NCBI RefSeq assembly: GCF_040500525.1
Contig: NZ_CP159404.1
Location: forward strand, 463,001-527,000
Direction: 5' to 3'
DNA length: 64,000 nt
DNA from: Azospirillum formosense
GTDB taxonomy: Bacteria; Pseudomonadota; Alphaproteobacteria; Azospirillales; Azospirillaceae
Made by a program: the position numbers and the translations under genes
Notes under the pieces: generated by a model
Database searches by the model: none
What the model saw: only the letters and a program-made list of their open reading frames with translations
What the model was told of the DNA's origin: nothing
Shown here: positions 1-9,730 of the stretch, piece after piece
How the letters are laid out: every line of letters begins with the position of its first letter
Position numbering within the stretch: the stretch's first letter is position 1

Positions 1-684
1 CGACACCACCTCGCCGGTCGCCGCCTTCACCAGCGGCGGGCCGCCGAGGAAGATGGTGCCCTGGTTGCGCACGATGATCGCCTCGTCCGACATGGCCGGA
101 ACGTAGGCGCCGCCCGCCGTGCAGCTTCCCATCACCACGGCGATCTGGGGGATGCCCTGGGCCGACATGTTGGCCTGATTGAAGAAGATGCGGCCGAAAT
201 GGTCGCGGTCGGGGAACACCTCGTCCTGGTTCGGCAGGTTGGCGCCGCCCGAATCGACGAGATAGATGCAGGGCAGGTTGTTCTGCTGCGCCACTTCCTG
301 GGCGCGCAGGTGCTTCTTGACGGTCAGGGGGAAGTAGGTTCCGCCCTTCACCGTCGCGTCGTTGACGACCACCATGCATTCCTGCCCGGCCACGCTGCCG
401 ATGCCGGTGATGATGCCCGCCGCCGGGATGTCGTCGTCATAGACCTTGTAGGCGGCCATCTGCGACAGCTCCAGGAAGGGCGATCCCACATCCAGAAGCT
501 GGCGGATGCGCTCGCGCGGCAGCAGCTTGCCGCGGGACAGGTGCTTGTCGCGGGCCTTGGCGCCGCCGCCCTGCTTGATGGCGCCCACCTTTTCGCGCAG
601 GTCGGCGACCAGGGCGGACATGGCGTCGGCGTTCGTCTGGAACTCGGCGGAGCGCGGGTTCAGGGCGCTCTTCAGGACGGTCAT
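1..684 (-). CDS. liuB: Methylcrotonyl-CoA carboxylase carboxyltransferase (beta) subunit, partial
   Basis: The biotin-dependent carboxyltransferase half of 3-methylcrotonyl-CoA carboxylase acts after isovaleryl-CoA dehydrogenase in leucine breakdown. Only the N-terminal 228 codons are inside the window; the 3' end lies beyond base 1. The protein begins [16 protein letters not shown] and shows the crotonase-fold carboxyltransferase segments [32 protein letters not shown] and [18 protein letters not shown], which bind acyl-CoA and biotin. It starts at 684, behind a GGGAGG-containing leader. It is last in the visible order ivd, thiolase, acyl-CoA dehydrogenase, liuB, all on the minus strand with gaps of 28-119 bp. 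Related substrates (geranyl-CoA, propionyl-CoA) are possible in the family, but the neighbouring isovaleryl-CoA dehydrogenase favours methylcrotonyl-CoA. Confidence 0.9.
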   Translation of the reverse strand, partial: MTVLKSALNPRSAEFQTNADAMSALVADLREKVGAIKQGGGAKARDKHLSRGKLLPRERIRQLLDVGSPFLELSQMAAYKVYDDDIPAAGIITGIGSVAGQECMVVVNDATVKGGTYFPLTVKKHLRAQEVAQQNNLPCIYLVDSGGANLPNQDEVFPDRDHFGRIFFNQANMSAQGIPQIAVVMGSCTAGGAYVPAMSDEAIIVRNQGTIFLGGPPLVKAATGEVVS

Positions 685-712
685 GGCCGTCGTCCTCCCG
701 TCTCTTCTTGTT

Positions 713-1846
713 CTACTGCGTCAGGGCGCGGCTGATGACCAGCCGCTGGATGTCGCTCGTGCCCTCGTAGATCTGGCAGACGCGCACGTCTCTATAAATG
801 CGCTCCACCGGGAAATCGTTCAGGTAGCCGTAGCCGCCGTGGATCTGGATGGCGTCGGAGCAGACGCGCTCGGCGATCTCCGAGGCGAACAGCTTCGCCA
901 TCGCCGCCTCCTTCAGGCAGGGCTCGCCCGCGTCGCGCAGGCTGGCCGCGTGCAGGACGAGCTGGCGCGCGGCCTCCACCTTCGTCGCCATGTCGGCCAG
1001 CCGGAAGGCCACCGCCTGATGCTGGATGATCGGCACGCCCATGCTCTGACGCTCCTGGGCGTAGCGGATGGCGTGGTCGAGCGCGGAACGCGCCATGCCC
1101 ACCGACTGCGAGGCGATGCCGATGCGCCCGCCCTCCAGATTGGCGAGCGCCACCCGGTAACCGCCGCCCTCCGCGCCCAGCATCAGGTCGGCGGGGATGC
1201 GGCAATCCTCAAGGACGATCTGGCAGGTGTCGGAACAGCTCTGGCCGAGCTTCTCCTCGACCCGCGCGACCTGGAAGCCGGGGGTGTCGGTCGGCACGAT
1301 GAAGGCGGTGATGCCCTTCTTGCCGGCGTCGGGATCGCTGACCGCGAAGACGATGGCGACGTCGGCGTTCTTGCCCGACGTGATGAATTGCTTGGTGCCG
1401 TTGAGGACCCAGTGGTCGCCGGCGCGGCGCGCGCGGGTCTTGATGGCGGCGGCGTCGGACCCCGCCTGCGGCTCGGTCAGGCAGAAGCAGCCGAGCCGCT
1501 CGCCGCGGGCCATCGGCTTCAGGAAGCGCTCCTTCTGCTCGGCGCTGCCGAACTTCAGGATCGGCATGCAGCCGACGGAGTTGTGCACGCTCATGATGGT
1601 GGAGATGGCGCCGTCTCCCGCCGCGATCTCCTCGATGGCGAGCGCGTAGGCGATGTGGTCGGTGCCGGCGCCGTCGAACGCCTCCGGCACCAGCATGCCC
1701 ATGAGGCCGAGCTTGCCCATCTCGGCCAGCTCCTCCTTGGGGAAGGCGCCGGTGCGGTCGCGCTCGGCGGCGGTGGGCGCCAGCCGCTCCGCCGCGAAGT
1801 CCCGCGCCATGTCGCGCACCATCCGCTGCTCTTCCGTCAGCCGCAT
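713..1846 (-). CDS. Acyl-CoA dehydrogenase, short/branched-chain type (377 aa)
   Basis: An FAD flavoenzyme that oxidises a short or branched acyl-CoA to the enoyl-CoA and passes electrons to ETF. Full family length. It shows the FAD/substrate motif [15 protein letters not shown] near residue 125 and the C-terminal [20 protein letters not shown] segment. It ends with [12 protein letters not shown], where the Glu is the usual catalytic base of butyryl/medium-chain type enzymes. This differs from the neighbouring isovaleryl-CoA dehydrogenase, which lacks Glu there. It sits between a thiolase and liuB, so a role in the same branched-chain or short-chain acyl-CoA route is likely. The exact substrate cannot be read from sequence. 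A GGAGGG ribosome-binding site lies 6 nt before the start. Confidence 0.88.
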   Translation of the reverse strand: MRLTEEQRMVRDMARDFAAERLAPTAAERDRTGAFPKEELAEMGKLGLMGMLVPEAFDGAGTDHIAYALAIEEIAAGDGAISTIMSVHNSVGCMPILKFGSAEQKERFLKPMARGERLGCFCLTEPQAGSDAAAIKTRARRAGDHWVLNGTKQFITSGKNADVAIVFAVSDPDAGKKGITAFIVPTDTPGFQVARVEEKLGQSCSDTCQIVLEDCRIPADLMLGAEGGGYRVALANLEGGRIGIASQSVGMARSALDHAIRYAQERQSMGVPIIQHQAVAFRLADMATKVEAARQLVLHAASLRDAGEPCLKEAAMAKLFASEIAERVCSDAIQIHGGYGYLNDFPVERIYRDVRVCQIYEGTSDIQRLVISRALTQ

Positions 1847-1870
1847 TGCTTTCCCTCCCGCACGCTTTCT

Positions 1871-1955
1871 GCCCCCTCCCCGCCCCTCCCCCGCTGTGCG
1901 GTGGAGGGAGCTTAATGCCCTCTCCCGCGAAGCGGGGGAGGGTTAGGGAGGGGGC
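1871..1955. repeat. Dispersed GC-rich intergenic repeat, copy R1 (TTAGGGAGGGGG type)
   Basis: Two inverted CCCTCCCCCGC/GCGGGGGAGGG-type hairpin units, ending in GGTTAGGGAGGGGG, fill the gap between the thiolase and acyl-CoA dehydrogenase genes. The same architecture recurs at six other places in the window (R2-R7). It could fold in the transcript and stabilise or attenuate the polycistronic mRNA; that role is inference. Confidence 0.85.
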
Positions 1956-1965
1956 CGAGGTTGCT

Positions 1966-3147
1966 TTACACCAACTCCACCGCCACCGCCGTGGCCTCGC
2001 CACCGCCGATGCACAGCGAGGCGACGCCGCGCTTCAGCCCGTTCTTCTCCAGCGCCGCCAGCAGCGTGACGAGGATGCGCGCCCCCGAAGCACCGATCGG
2101 ATGGCCGAGCGCGCAGGCGCCGCCATGCACGTTGATCTTGTCGTGCGGGATGTCGAGTTCGCGCATCGCCGCCATGGCGACCACGGCGAAGGCCTCGTTC
2201 AGCTCGTAGAGGTCCACGTCCTTGGCCGACCAGCCGGCGCGCTCCAGCACCTTGTTGATCGCGCCCACGGGTGCGGTGGTGAACCAGGCCGGGGCCTGGG
2301 CATGGTTGGCGTGGGCCTTGATCTCCGCCAGGATCGGCAGACCGAGCTTCTCGGCGTTGGAGCGGGTGGTCAGCACCAGCGCCGCCGCGCCGTCGGAGAT
2401 GGAGGAGGCGTTGGCCGCCGTCACCGTGCCGTCCTTGGCGAAGGCAGGCTTCAGCGTCGGGATCTTGGCCGGGTCGGCCTTCAGCGGCTGCTCGTCCTTC
2501 TCCACCACCGTGTCGCCCTTGCGGCCCTTGACGGTGACCGGGGTGATCTCCTTGACGAAGCTGCCGTCCTCGGTCGCCCGGCGGGCGCGGTTCAGGCTCT
2601 CGATGGCGTAGTTGTCCTGCGCCTCGCGGGTGAACTGGTAGTGGGTGGCGCATTCCTCCGCGAAGGTGCCCATCAGGCGCCCGCGGTCGTAGGCGTCCTC
2701 CAGCCCGTCGAGGAACATGTGGTCGAGCACGCGGCCGTGCCCCATGCGGTAGCCGCCGCGCGCGCGGTCGAGCAGATAGGGGGCGTTGGACATGCTCTCC
2801 ATGCCGCCGGCCACCATGATCTCCGCCGAGCCGGCCTTGATGAGGTCGGTGGCGAGCATCACCGCCTTCATGCCCGACCCGCAGACCTTGGAGATGGTCG
2901 TGCAGCCCGCGGCCTCCGGGATGCCGGCGCCGAGCGACGCCTGACGGGCCGGCGCCTGCCCCAGACCGGCGGGGAGGACGTTGCCCATGAAGACCTCGTC
3001 CACGGCGTCCGGCTTCACCCCGGCGCGCTCCAGGGCGGCCTTGATGGCGGCGGCGCCGAGCTGCGGCGCGGTCAGCCCCTGCAGCTCGCCCTGGAAGCCG
3101 CCCATCGGGGTGCGGGCGGCGCCCGCGATGACAACGGTATCGGTCAT
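1966..3147 (-). CDS. Acetyl-CoA C-acyltransferase (thiolase, 393 aa)
   Basis: A thiolase that interconverts acetyl-CoA and acetoacetyl-CoA, or cleaves 3-ketoacyl-CoA. The acyl-accepting Cys is in GCTTISKVCGSGMKAVM (near residue 89). The active-site His is in GGACALGHPIGASGARIL and the proton-donating Cys in ASLCIGGGEATAVAVE. Length is standard for AtoB/PhaA-type enzymes. A strong GGAGGGAAGGGAAG leader precedes the start. It lies 36 bp downstream of isovaleryl-CoA dehydrogenase. Leucine degradation ends in acetoacetate plus acetyl-CoA, so an acetoacetyl-CoA thiolase fits this operon. Confidence 0.92.
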   Translation of the reverse strand: MTDTVVIAGAARTPMGGFQGELQGLTAPQLGAAAIKAALERAGVKPDAVDEVFMGNVLPAGLGQAPARQASLGAGIPEAAGCTTISKVCGSGMKAVMLATDLIKAGSAEIMVAGGMESMSNAPYLLDRARGGYRMGHGRVLDHMFLDGLEDAYDRGRLMGTFAEECATHYQFTREAQDNYAIESLNRARRATEDGSFVKEITPVTVKGRKGDTVVEKDEQPLKADPAKIPTLKPAFAKDGTVTAANASSISDGAAALVLTTRSNAEKLGLPILAEIKAHANHAQAPAWFTTAPVGAINKVLERAGWSAKDVDLYELNEAFAVVAMAAMRELDIPHDKINVHGGACALGHPIGASGARILVTLLAALEKNGLKRGVASLCIGGGEATAVAVELV

Positions 3148-3183
3148 GGTTCTTCCCTTCCCTCCGGCTTTATACCGTTTCCC

Positions 3184-4356
3184 TTAGGCCGTTTCCTTGA
3201 ACAGCTCGCGCCCGATCAGCATGCGGCGGATCTCGCTGGTGCCGGCGCCGATTTCGTAGAGCTTGGCGTCGCGCAGCAGGCGGCCCGTCGGGTATTCGTT
3301 GATGTAGCCATTGCCGCCCAGAGTCTGAATAGACTCCAGCGCCATCCAGGTCGCCTTCTCGGCGGCGTAGAGGATCGCGCCGGCGGCGTCCTTGCGGGTC
3401 GTCTCGCCGCGGTCGCAGGCCTTGGCGACGGCGTACACGTACGCCTTGGCGGCGTTCATGATGGTGTACATGTCGGCGATCTTGCCCTGCATGAGCTGGA
3501 ACTCGCCGATCGGCTGGCCGAACTGCTTGCGGTCGTGGATGTAAGGAATCACAACGTCCATGCAGGCCTGCATGATGCCGAGCGGCCCGCCGGCCAGCAC
3601 CGCGCGCTCGTAGTCGAGCCCCGACATCAGCACGTTCACGCCGCGCCCGACGCCGCCCAGGATGTTCTCCTCCGGCACCTCGCAATCCTCGAACACCAGC
3701 TCGCCGGTGTTCGAGCCGCGCATGCCCAGCTTGTCCAGCTTCTGCGCGACGGAGAAGCCTTTGAAGGATTTCTCGATGAGGAAGGCGGTGATGCCGCGCG
3801 GGCCGGCGTTGACGTCGGTCTTCGCGTAGACCACCAGCGTGTCGGCGTCCGGCCCGTTGGTGATCCACATCTTCGTGCCGTTCAGCACGTAGCGGTCGCC
3901 CTGCTTCTCCGCGCGCAGCTTCATCGACACCACGTCGGACCCGGCGTTCGGCTCCGACATGGCGAGCGCGCCGATGTGCTCGCCGGAGATCAGCTTCGGC
4001 AGGTAGCGGCTCTTCTGCTCCGCCGTGCCGTTCTTGCGGATCTGGTTGACGCAGAGGTTGGAATGCGCGCCGTAGCTGAGGCCGACCGAGGCCGAGGCGC
4101 GGGAGATCTCCTCCATCGCCACGACATGCTCCAGATAGCCCATGCCGGCGCCGCCGTATTCCTCCTCCGCCGTGATGCCGAGCACGCCGAGGTCGCCGAA
4201 CTTCCGCCACAGCTCGTTCGGGAACTCGTTGGTCCGGTCGATCTCGGCGGCGCGGGGCGCGATCTCGTCGGCGGCGAAGCTGCGCACCGTGTCGCGCAGC
4301 ATGTCCGCGGATTCGCCGAGGTCGAAGTTCAGGGTCGGATACTGGTTCGACAGCAT
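3184..4356 (-). CDS. liuA: Isovaleryl-CoA dehydrogenase (390 aa)
   Basis: Oxidises isovaleryl-CoA to 3-methylcrotonyl-CoA, the first committed acyl-CoA step of leucine catabolism; FAD-bound, electrons to ETF. The family hallmark is the catalytic Glu in [19 protein letters not shown]. The usual C-terminal Glu position is replaced ([14 protein letters not shown]), exactly as in isovaleryl-CoA dehydrogenases. [15 protein letters not shown] is the FAD/substrate motif. The start at 4356 ([15 protein letters not shown]) is chosen because it follows a GGGGGGAG ribosome-binding site and gives family length. A longer frame to 4500 would read through the operators and is rejected. First gene of the operon; two tandem palindromes lie 41-78 bp upstream. 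Symbol ivd is an alternative. Confidence 0.95.
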   Translation of the reverse strand: MLSNQYPTLNFDLGESADMLRDTVRSFAADEIAPRAAEIDRTNEFPNELWRKFGDLGVLGITAEEEYGGAGMGYLEHVVAMEEISRASASVGLSYGAHSNLCVNQIRKNGTAEQKSRYLPKLISGEHIGALAMSEPNAGSDVVSMKLRAEKQGDRYVLNGTKMWITNGPDADTLVVYAKTDVNAGPRGITAFLIEKSFKGFSVAQKLDKLGMRGSNTGELVFEDCEVPEENILGGVGRGVNVLMSGLDYERAVLAGGPLGIMQACMDVVIPYIHDRKQFGQPIGEFQLMQGKIADMYTIMNAAKAYVYAVAKACDRGETTRKDAAGAILYAAEKATWMALESIQTLGGNGYINEYPTGRLLRDAKLYEIGAGTSEIRRMLIGRELFKETA

Positions 4357-4396
4357 GGTGTTGGCGCTCCCCCCGGAGGTCTGTTCTTCGTTCTCG

Positions 4397-4414
4397 CCAT
4401 ACGGCGACGTATGG
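4397..4414. promoter_or_regulatory. Putative TetR operator 1 upstream of liuA
   Basis: A perfect 7-bp inverted repeat, CCATACG-gcga-CGTATGG, 41 bp upstream of the liuA start. A second copy begins exactly 20 bp further upstream, about two helical turns away. A one-mismatch copy lies at 21389-21406 in front of the TetR-family gene. Confidence 0.75.
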
Positions 4415-4416
4415 AG

Positions 4417-4434
4417 CCGTACGGTAGCGTATGG
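4417..4434. promoter_or_regulatory. Putative TetR operator 2 upstream of liuA
   Basis: CCGTACG-gtag-CGTATGG, one mismatch from the perfect palindrome at 4397-4414 and in phase with it. Tandem sites two turns apart suit cooperative binding of two TetR dimers. Confidence 0.7.
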
Positions 4435-4450
4435 AAATAGGCGTGGCAAG

Positions 4451-4491
4451 GCCTCTTGGCCCATCCCCCTTCCGGAGGAGGGCCAAGAGGC
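4451..4491 (-). terminator. Rho-independent-like hairpin after the aldehyde dehydrogenase gene
   Basis: Perfect 12-bp stem GCCTCTTGGCCC / GGGCCAAGAGGC with a 17-nt loop that itself can pair (CCTTCCGGAGG). It begins 6 bp after the aldehyde dehydrogenase stop codon. No clear U-tract is present. It separates the upstream minus-strand cluster from the liu promoter. Confidence 0.7.
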
Positions 4492-4496
4492 TCCGC

Positions 4497-5990
4497 TCAC
4501 TTCATGTTGATGATGATCGTCTTCTTGTGGGTGAAGTGTTCCAGCATCGCCTCCAGCGAGGCTTCCTTGCCCAACCCCGACGACTTGACGCCGCCGTAGG
4601 ACAGGTTCGGCTGCACGACCAGATTCTGGTTCACCTGCACGAATCCGGCCTCCAGCCGGTGCACCGCGTCCATCGCCACCTTCAGGTCGCGCGTCCAGAT
4701 GGTGGCGGCAAGGCCGTATTCGGTGTCGTTGGCCTGGGCGATGACCTCTTCGTAATCGGTCCAGCGGATGACGCAGCAGACCGGGCCGAAGATTTCCTCC
4801 TGCGCGATGCGGTCGCTGTTCTTCACGCCGGTGAAGATGTGCGGCTGCACGTACAGGCCCTTGGTCAGCTTCGGATCGGACGGCATGGCCGAGCAGACAT
4901 GCGGGGTCGCCCCGCCCTCCTTGCCGATGGCGATGTAGCTCTGCACCCGGTCGAGCTGCTGGGGCGAGACGATGGTGCCGATGTCGGTCGACTCGTCGAG
5001 CGGGTCGCCCATCTTCATGGCGTTCACCTTCTCCTTCAGCTTGTCCACGAAGGCGTCGTGGATGCTGTCATGGACGAAGATGCGCGACGACGCGGTGCAG
5101 CTCTGGCCCTGGCGGGTGAAGCGCATGCCGGCGATGGCGCCAGCGATGGCCTGGTCGAGGTCGGCGTCGCCGCAGACGATCATCGGGCTCTTGCCGCCCA
5201 GTTCCAGCGTCACCGGGATCAGCTTTTCGGCGGCCGTCTTGTAGACGATCTTGCCGGTCTCGACCGAGCCGGTGAAAGTCACCTTCTTGACGTCCTTGTG
5301 CGCCACCAGCGGGGCGCCGCATTCCGGGCCGTAGCCCGAGAGGATGTTCACGACCCCGGCCGGGATCACCGTGTTGATGAGCTGCACGACGCGCAGCACG
5401 GCGAGCGGCGCCTCCTCCGCCGACTTCACCACCACGGCGTTGCCCGCCACCATCGCCGGGGCGATCTTCAGCGCCATCAGCAGGAGCGGCACGTTCCAAG
5501 GGATGATCGCGCCGACCACGCCCACCGGCTCGCGCACCGTCATGGTCAGCATGGACGGGTTGAAGGGGATGGTTTCGCCCTTCAGCTCCGGCGCCAAACC
5601 GCCGAAGAAGACGAACGCGTCGGACAGGACGCCGGCCTCGACGCGCGATTCGGTGCGCAGCGCCTTGCCGGTCTCCAAGGCGATCAGTTTGGCGATTTCC
5701 TCCTTGTGGGCGTCGAGCACGCGCCCGCATTCGGCGACCAGCTTGCCGCGCTCCCGCACCGGACGCTTGGCCCATTCCTTCTGCGCGGCCACAGCGGCAG
5801 CCACCGCGGCGTCCACGTCCGCCGCCTCGCCGAAGGCGGCCTCGGCCACCGTCTCGCCGGTCGCCGGGTTCACGACGGGGAAGCTCTTGCCGGAGGAGGC
5901 CGGGCGGAAGTCGCCGCCGAAGAAATGCTTGCCCGACAGCTCCCTGGCGAGCGCGAAGGGGTCGAGCTGGAGGTCGGTGCTGACGCTCAT
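4497..5990 (-). CDS. NAD(P)-dependent aldehyde dehydrogenase (497 aa)
   Basis: Oxidises an aldehyde to the carboxylic acid with NAD(P). The catalytic Cys is in [14 protein letters not shown] (near residue 300) and the general-base Glu in [13 protein letters not shown]. The Rossmann signature is [12 protein letters not shown], and [11 protein letters not shown] is near the C terminus. Start at 5990 ([16 protein letters not shown]) behind a GAGGA site; the longer frame to 6137 is rejected because it exceeds family length. It is the last gene of the minus-strand liv/ligase cluster, 76 bp after the PaaK-like ligase, and is followed by a strong hairpin. A role converting an aldehyde intermediate into the acid that the neighbouring ligases activate is plausible; the substrate is unknown. 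Confidence 0.88.
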   Translation of the reverse strand: MSVSTDLQLDPFALARELSGKHFFGGDFRPASSGKSFPVVNPATGETVAEAAFGEAADVDAAVAAAVAAQKEWAKRPVRERGKLVAECGRVLDAHKEEIAKLIALETGKALRTESRVEAGVLSDAFVFFGGLAPELKGETIPFNPSMLTMTVREPVGVVGAIIPWNVPLLLMALKIAPAMVAGNAVVVKSAEEAPLAVLRVVQLINTVIPAGVVNILSGYGPECGAPLVAHKDVKKVTFTGSVETGKIVYKTAAEKLIPVTLELGGKSPMIVCGDADLDQAIAGAIAGMRFTRQGQSCTASSRIFVHDSIHDAFVDKLKEKVNAMKMGDPLDESTDIGTIVSPQQLDRVQSYIAIGKEGGATPHVCSAMPSDPKLTKGLYVQPHIFTGVKNSDRIAQEEIFGPVCCVIRWTDYEEVIAQANDTEYGLAATIWTRDLKVAMDAVHRLEAGFVQVNQNLVVQPNLSYGGVKSSGLGKEASLEAMLEHFTHKKTIIINMK

Positions 5991-6066
5991 GTCGAAAAGG
6001 TCCTCGTGTGTATCGGGTCGGTTATCGTTGTTATCGGGTGTCGCGGTTTTCAGCGGCCGGAGGTTC

Positions 6067-7296
6067 TCAGGCGCGGGCGTCTTCGATGACCTTGCCGTCG
6101 TTGGGCAGGCTGCCAGGGGCCGCGAACTCCACGACACCCTTCAATTTGGTGACGGCGGCCAGAGTTTCACGCACGGACGCCGCCAAAGCCTCGCCGGACT
6201 CGGGCGACTCGCAGCGCAGGGTCATGGTGTCGTTGGCGTCCTCCCGCCCGACGACGAGGCGGGCCTTGCCGATCTGCGGGTGGCGGCGCAGCACCTCGGC
6301 GATCTGCTGCGGGTGGACGAACATGCCCTTGACCTTGGTGGTCTGGTCGGCGCGGCCCATCCAGCCCTTCAGCCGCATGTTGGTGCGCCCGCAGGGGCTT
6401 TCGCCGGGCAGCACGGCGGACAGGTCGCCGGTGGCGAAGCGGAGCAGCGGGTAGGCCTGGTTGAAGGTGGTGACGACGACCTCCCCCACTTCGCCCGCCG
6501 GCACGGGATCGCCGGTGCCGGGGCGGACGATCTCCACGATCACGCCCTCCTCCACCACCAGCCCGGCGCGGGCCGTCGTCTCGTAGGCGACGAGGCCGAG
6601 GTCGGCGGTGCCGTAGCTCTGGTAGGCGGCGATGCCGCGCCCCTCGTAATAGGCGCGGGCGTCCGGCAGGAAGGGGCCGCCGGTCAGATGGCCGATCGCG
6701 ATGGAGGACAGGTCCAGCCCCAGCTCGTCGCCCTTCTCCAGGATGATCTTCAGGAAGTCGGGCGTGCCGATGTAGGCCCGCGGCTTCAGATGGGCGGCCA
6801 CCTGGGCCTGCATCTCGGTGTTGCCGACGCCGGCGGGGATGACCGCGCAGCCCAGCGCGTGCGCCCCCGTCTCGAACATCGAGCCGGCGGGGGTCAGGTG
6901 GTAGGCGAAGCAGTTCTGCACGAGGTCGCCGCTGCGGATGCCCGAGGCGTAGAGCGCCCGCGCGGTGCGCCAGGGGTCGCTACCGTGGGCCTCCGGATCG
7001 TGGATCGGGCCGGGCGAGGCGAAGACGCGGGCTAGCCGCCCGACGGCGACGGTGGTCATCCCGCCGAAGGGCGGCGCGTCCTTCTGCAGCGCGATCAGGT
7101 CCGACTTGCGGGTGACCGGCAGCGCGGCGAGCGCCCCTCGGTCGCGGACGGCGGCGGGGTCCACATCGGCGAGCAGGCGGGTGAAGTAGGGTGCGTTCGC
7201 CTTGGCGTGGGCGATCTGCGCCGGCAGCGCCGCGAACAGCTCCGCCTCGCGCCGGTCGGGGGAGCGGGTTTCGAGTTGATCGTAAGTGTCGGACAC
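6067..7296 (-). CDS. PaaK-like AMP-binding protein, phenylacetate-CoA ligase family (409 aa)
   Basis: An ANL-superfamily ligase of the phenylacetate-CoA ligase type, expected to adenylate an aromatic or short acid and form its CoA thioester. Visible features are YGTADLGLVAYET (acyl-adenylate motif), LKGWMGRADQTTKVKGMFVHP (hinge), and a C-terminal LPNDGKVIED with the Lys expected for adenylation. The usual P-loop SSGTTGKP is replaced by ASPGPIHDPEAHG. I recall this from a PaaK subfamily, but it leaves catalysis uncertain. It lies in the same direction as the liv genes, 170 bp after livF with repeat R2 between, and upstream of the aldehyde dehydrogenase. Substrate unknown. Confidence 0.8.
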   Translation of the reverse strand: MSDTYDQLETRSPDRREAELFAALPAQIAHAKANAPYFTRLLADVDPAAVRDRGALAALPVTRKSDLIALQKDAPPFGGMTTVAVGRLARVFASPGPIHDPEAHGSDPWRTARALYASGIRSGDLVQNCFAYHLTPAGSMFETGAHALGCAVIPAGVGNTEMQAQVAAHLKPRAYIGTPDFLKIILEKGDELGLDLSSIAIGHLTGGPFLPDARAYYEGRGIAAYQSYGTADLGLVAYETTARAGLVVEEGVIVEIVRPGTGDPVPAGEVGEVVVTTFNQAYPLLRFATGDLSAVLPGESPCGRTNMRLKGWMGRADQTTKVKGMFVHPQQIAEVLRRHPQIGKARLVVGREDANDTMTLRCESPESGEALAASVRETLAAVTKLKGVVEFAAPGSLPNDGKVIEDARA

Positions 7297-7324
7297 CGAT
7301 GCCTCCCGGCTGTTTTTCTTCTTC

Positions 7325-7461
7325 TCCCCTCTCCCGTCCCGGGAGAGGGTGGCCCGAAGGGCCGGGTGAGGGTGCCGCCAACGGTCGGCGCTTTTCTTCC
7401 TGCAAGACCCTCACCCTTCCCACTTCGTGGGCCCCTTCCCTCTCCCGGGACGGGAGAGGGT
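7325..7461. repeat. Dispersed GC-rich intergenic repeat, copy R2 (GGCCCGAAGGGCCGGGTGAGGGTG type)
   Basis: A 137-bp composite with outer inverted arms CCCTCTCCCGTCCCGGGAG and its complement, plus inner GTGAGGGTG/CCCTCACCC blocks. It fills the livF to PaaK-like gap. Closely matches R3 at 11729-11867. Confidence 0.88.
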
Positions 7462-7466
7462 GAAAC

Positions 7467-8315
<849 letters not shown>

Positions 8316-8391
8316 GCGGCACCTGATGCAGTGTAACGGGACGGAGGCCCCCGTCGCCGCCCTTTCACGGCGGCGACGGAGGCGGTCCGGC

Positions 8392-9675
8392 TTACCAGCC
8401 CAGCCACTCCGGCTTGCGCGGGACGTCGACGGTGGCGATCTTCTCCAGCTTGATCGTGCCGGCCTTCACCAGATCGTCCACCGAGCCGCCGGTGTCGCCG
8501 GTCACGTTGGCGCGGTACAGGTTGACCTTGTCCATGCCGCGGTGGTCGGTCTCGGTCCAGGTCGACGGCACGCAGACGCCCTCCAGCCCCGCCGGCACCC
8601 AATCCTTCTTCTGGTACATGCCCTTGCGGATGTTCGGGCCGGTCACGCCGCCGTTCTGCTTCGCCCAGTCCATGGCTTCCTTCATGTAGAAGGCGGAGCA
8701 GATGCCCGACACGTAGTGCACCGGACGGTAGGCGGTGCCGGCGGCGTCGGAGATCTTGGAGATCTCCTTGACGATCTTCATGCCCGGCGCGTCGCCGCCC
8801 CAGATGGCCGCGGTGCGCACCGGGAAGATCACGCCGTTGGCGGCCGAGCCGGCGGCCTTGGCGGCGTTCTCGTCCATGCCCCAGACGTTGCCCATGAACT
8901 GCACCTGGGCGCCGACCGTCTGGCAGGCCTTCAGCACGGAGATGTTCGAGCCCGCCGTGTTGCCGAGATAGGCGTAGTTGGCGCCCGCCTGCTTCAGCGT
9001 CAGGCACTGGGCGGTGTAGTCGCCCGGCGTCAGGGCGAACTGGACCGCCGGCAGCACGTCGAAGCCCAGCTCCTTGGCGAGTTGCTCTCCGGCTTCCTTC
9101 GGGGCGTTCGGGTAGGGGTGGTTGGCGCCCATGTGGACGTACTTGGGCTTGCCCGAGCCGCCCTTCTTCTTCCAGTCCTCGGCCGCCCACATCAGCATGG
9201 CGCGCAGGCCGTCGGAGTAGGACGGGCCGTAGAAGAAGTTGTAGGGGGCCGGCTTGGAGCCGTGCGGGCCGTTGCCGGTCGGGTCGGTCAGGTGACCCGA
9301 GTAGGAGCCGGAATAGTAGGGGATCTCGTCCTTGCCGACGAAGCCGGTCAGCGCCTCGGTGTCGGCGGTGCCCCAGCCCTGGATGGCCGCGACCTTGCCG
9401 CTGCCCGACGACCACTTCTTGTACTGGCTGATGGCGCGCGGCGCCTGATAGCCGTAGTCCACCGTCTCGACGTCCATCGTCGTGCCCGCGATGCCGCCGT
9501 TCTTGTTGATGTAGGCGAGCGCGTCGGCGACGCCCTGGCCGAAGGGCACGCCCACGTCCGACGTGGCGCCGGACTGGTCGGCGAGGTGGCCGACCGGGAT
9601 CTTCTGGGCGTTGGCGGCCCCGGTGCCGAGCAGGACGACGGCGGCGGACGCCAGCAGGACGGTCTTCATGGTCAT
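8392..9675 (-). CDS. livK: Periplasmic substrate-binding protein of Liv-type ABC transporter (427 aa)
   Basis: Captures the ligand in the periplasm for the LivHM/LivGF importer. It begins with a Sec signal peptide MTMKTVLLASAAVVLLGTG, with probable cleavage after ANA in AANAQKIPV. It then has type I periplasmic-binding-fold segments (GHLADQSGATSDVGVPFGQG, ALAYINKNGG, YLGNTAGSNISVLKACQ, WGMDENAAKAAG). Length is within the long LivK-like subfamily. It sits 55 bp after livM. Liv-type binding proteins in such clusters are known for aromatic and aliphatic acids as well as amino acids, so the ligand here is not decided by family membership. Confidence 0.92.
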   Translation of the reverse strand: MTMKTVLLASAAVVLLGTGAANAQKIPVGHLADQSGATSDVGVPFGQGVADALAYINKNGGIAGTTMDVETVDYGYQAPRAISQYKKWSSGSGKVAAIQGWGTADTEALTGFVGKDEIPYYSGSYSGHLTDPTGNGPHGSKPAPYNFFYGPSYSDGLRAMLMWAAEDWKKKGGSGKPKYVHMGANHPYPNAPKEAGEQLAKELGFDVLPAVQFALTPGDYTAQCLTLKQAGANYAYLGNTAGSNISVLKACQTVGAQVQFMGNVWGMDENAAKAAGSAANGVIFPVRTAAIWGGDAPGMKIVKEISKISDAAGTAYRPVHYVSGICSAFYMKEAMDWAKQNGGVTGPNIRKGMYQKKDWVPAGLEGVCVPSTWTETDHRGMDKVNLYRANVTGDTGGSVDDLVKAGTIKLEKIATVDVPRKPEWLGW

Positions 9676-9730
9676 GGTGCGTTTTCTCCCAGTCGTTATG
9701 TTTTTCAGAAGCCGATGTGCGAGAAGGGCT

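Noticed and set aside
1846-4440. Long plus-strand open frame (about 860 codons) opposite the leucine operon
   Set aside because: It is antisense to three genes with clear catalytic motifs. Its translation is Arg/Ala/Gly/His-rich without recognisable motifs. High third-position GC keeps antisense frames open here, as also at 506-1915, 4431-7035, 14858-16543, 19698-21542 and 30905-33040.
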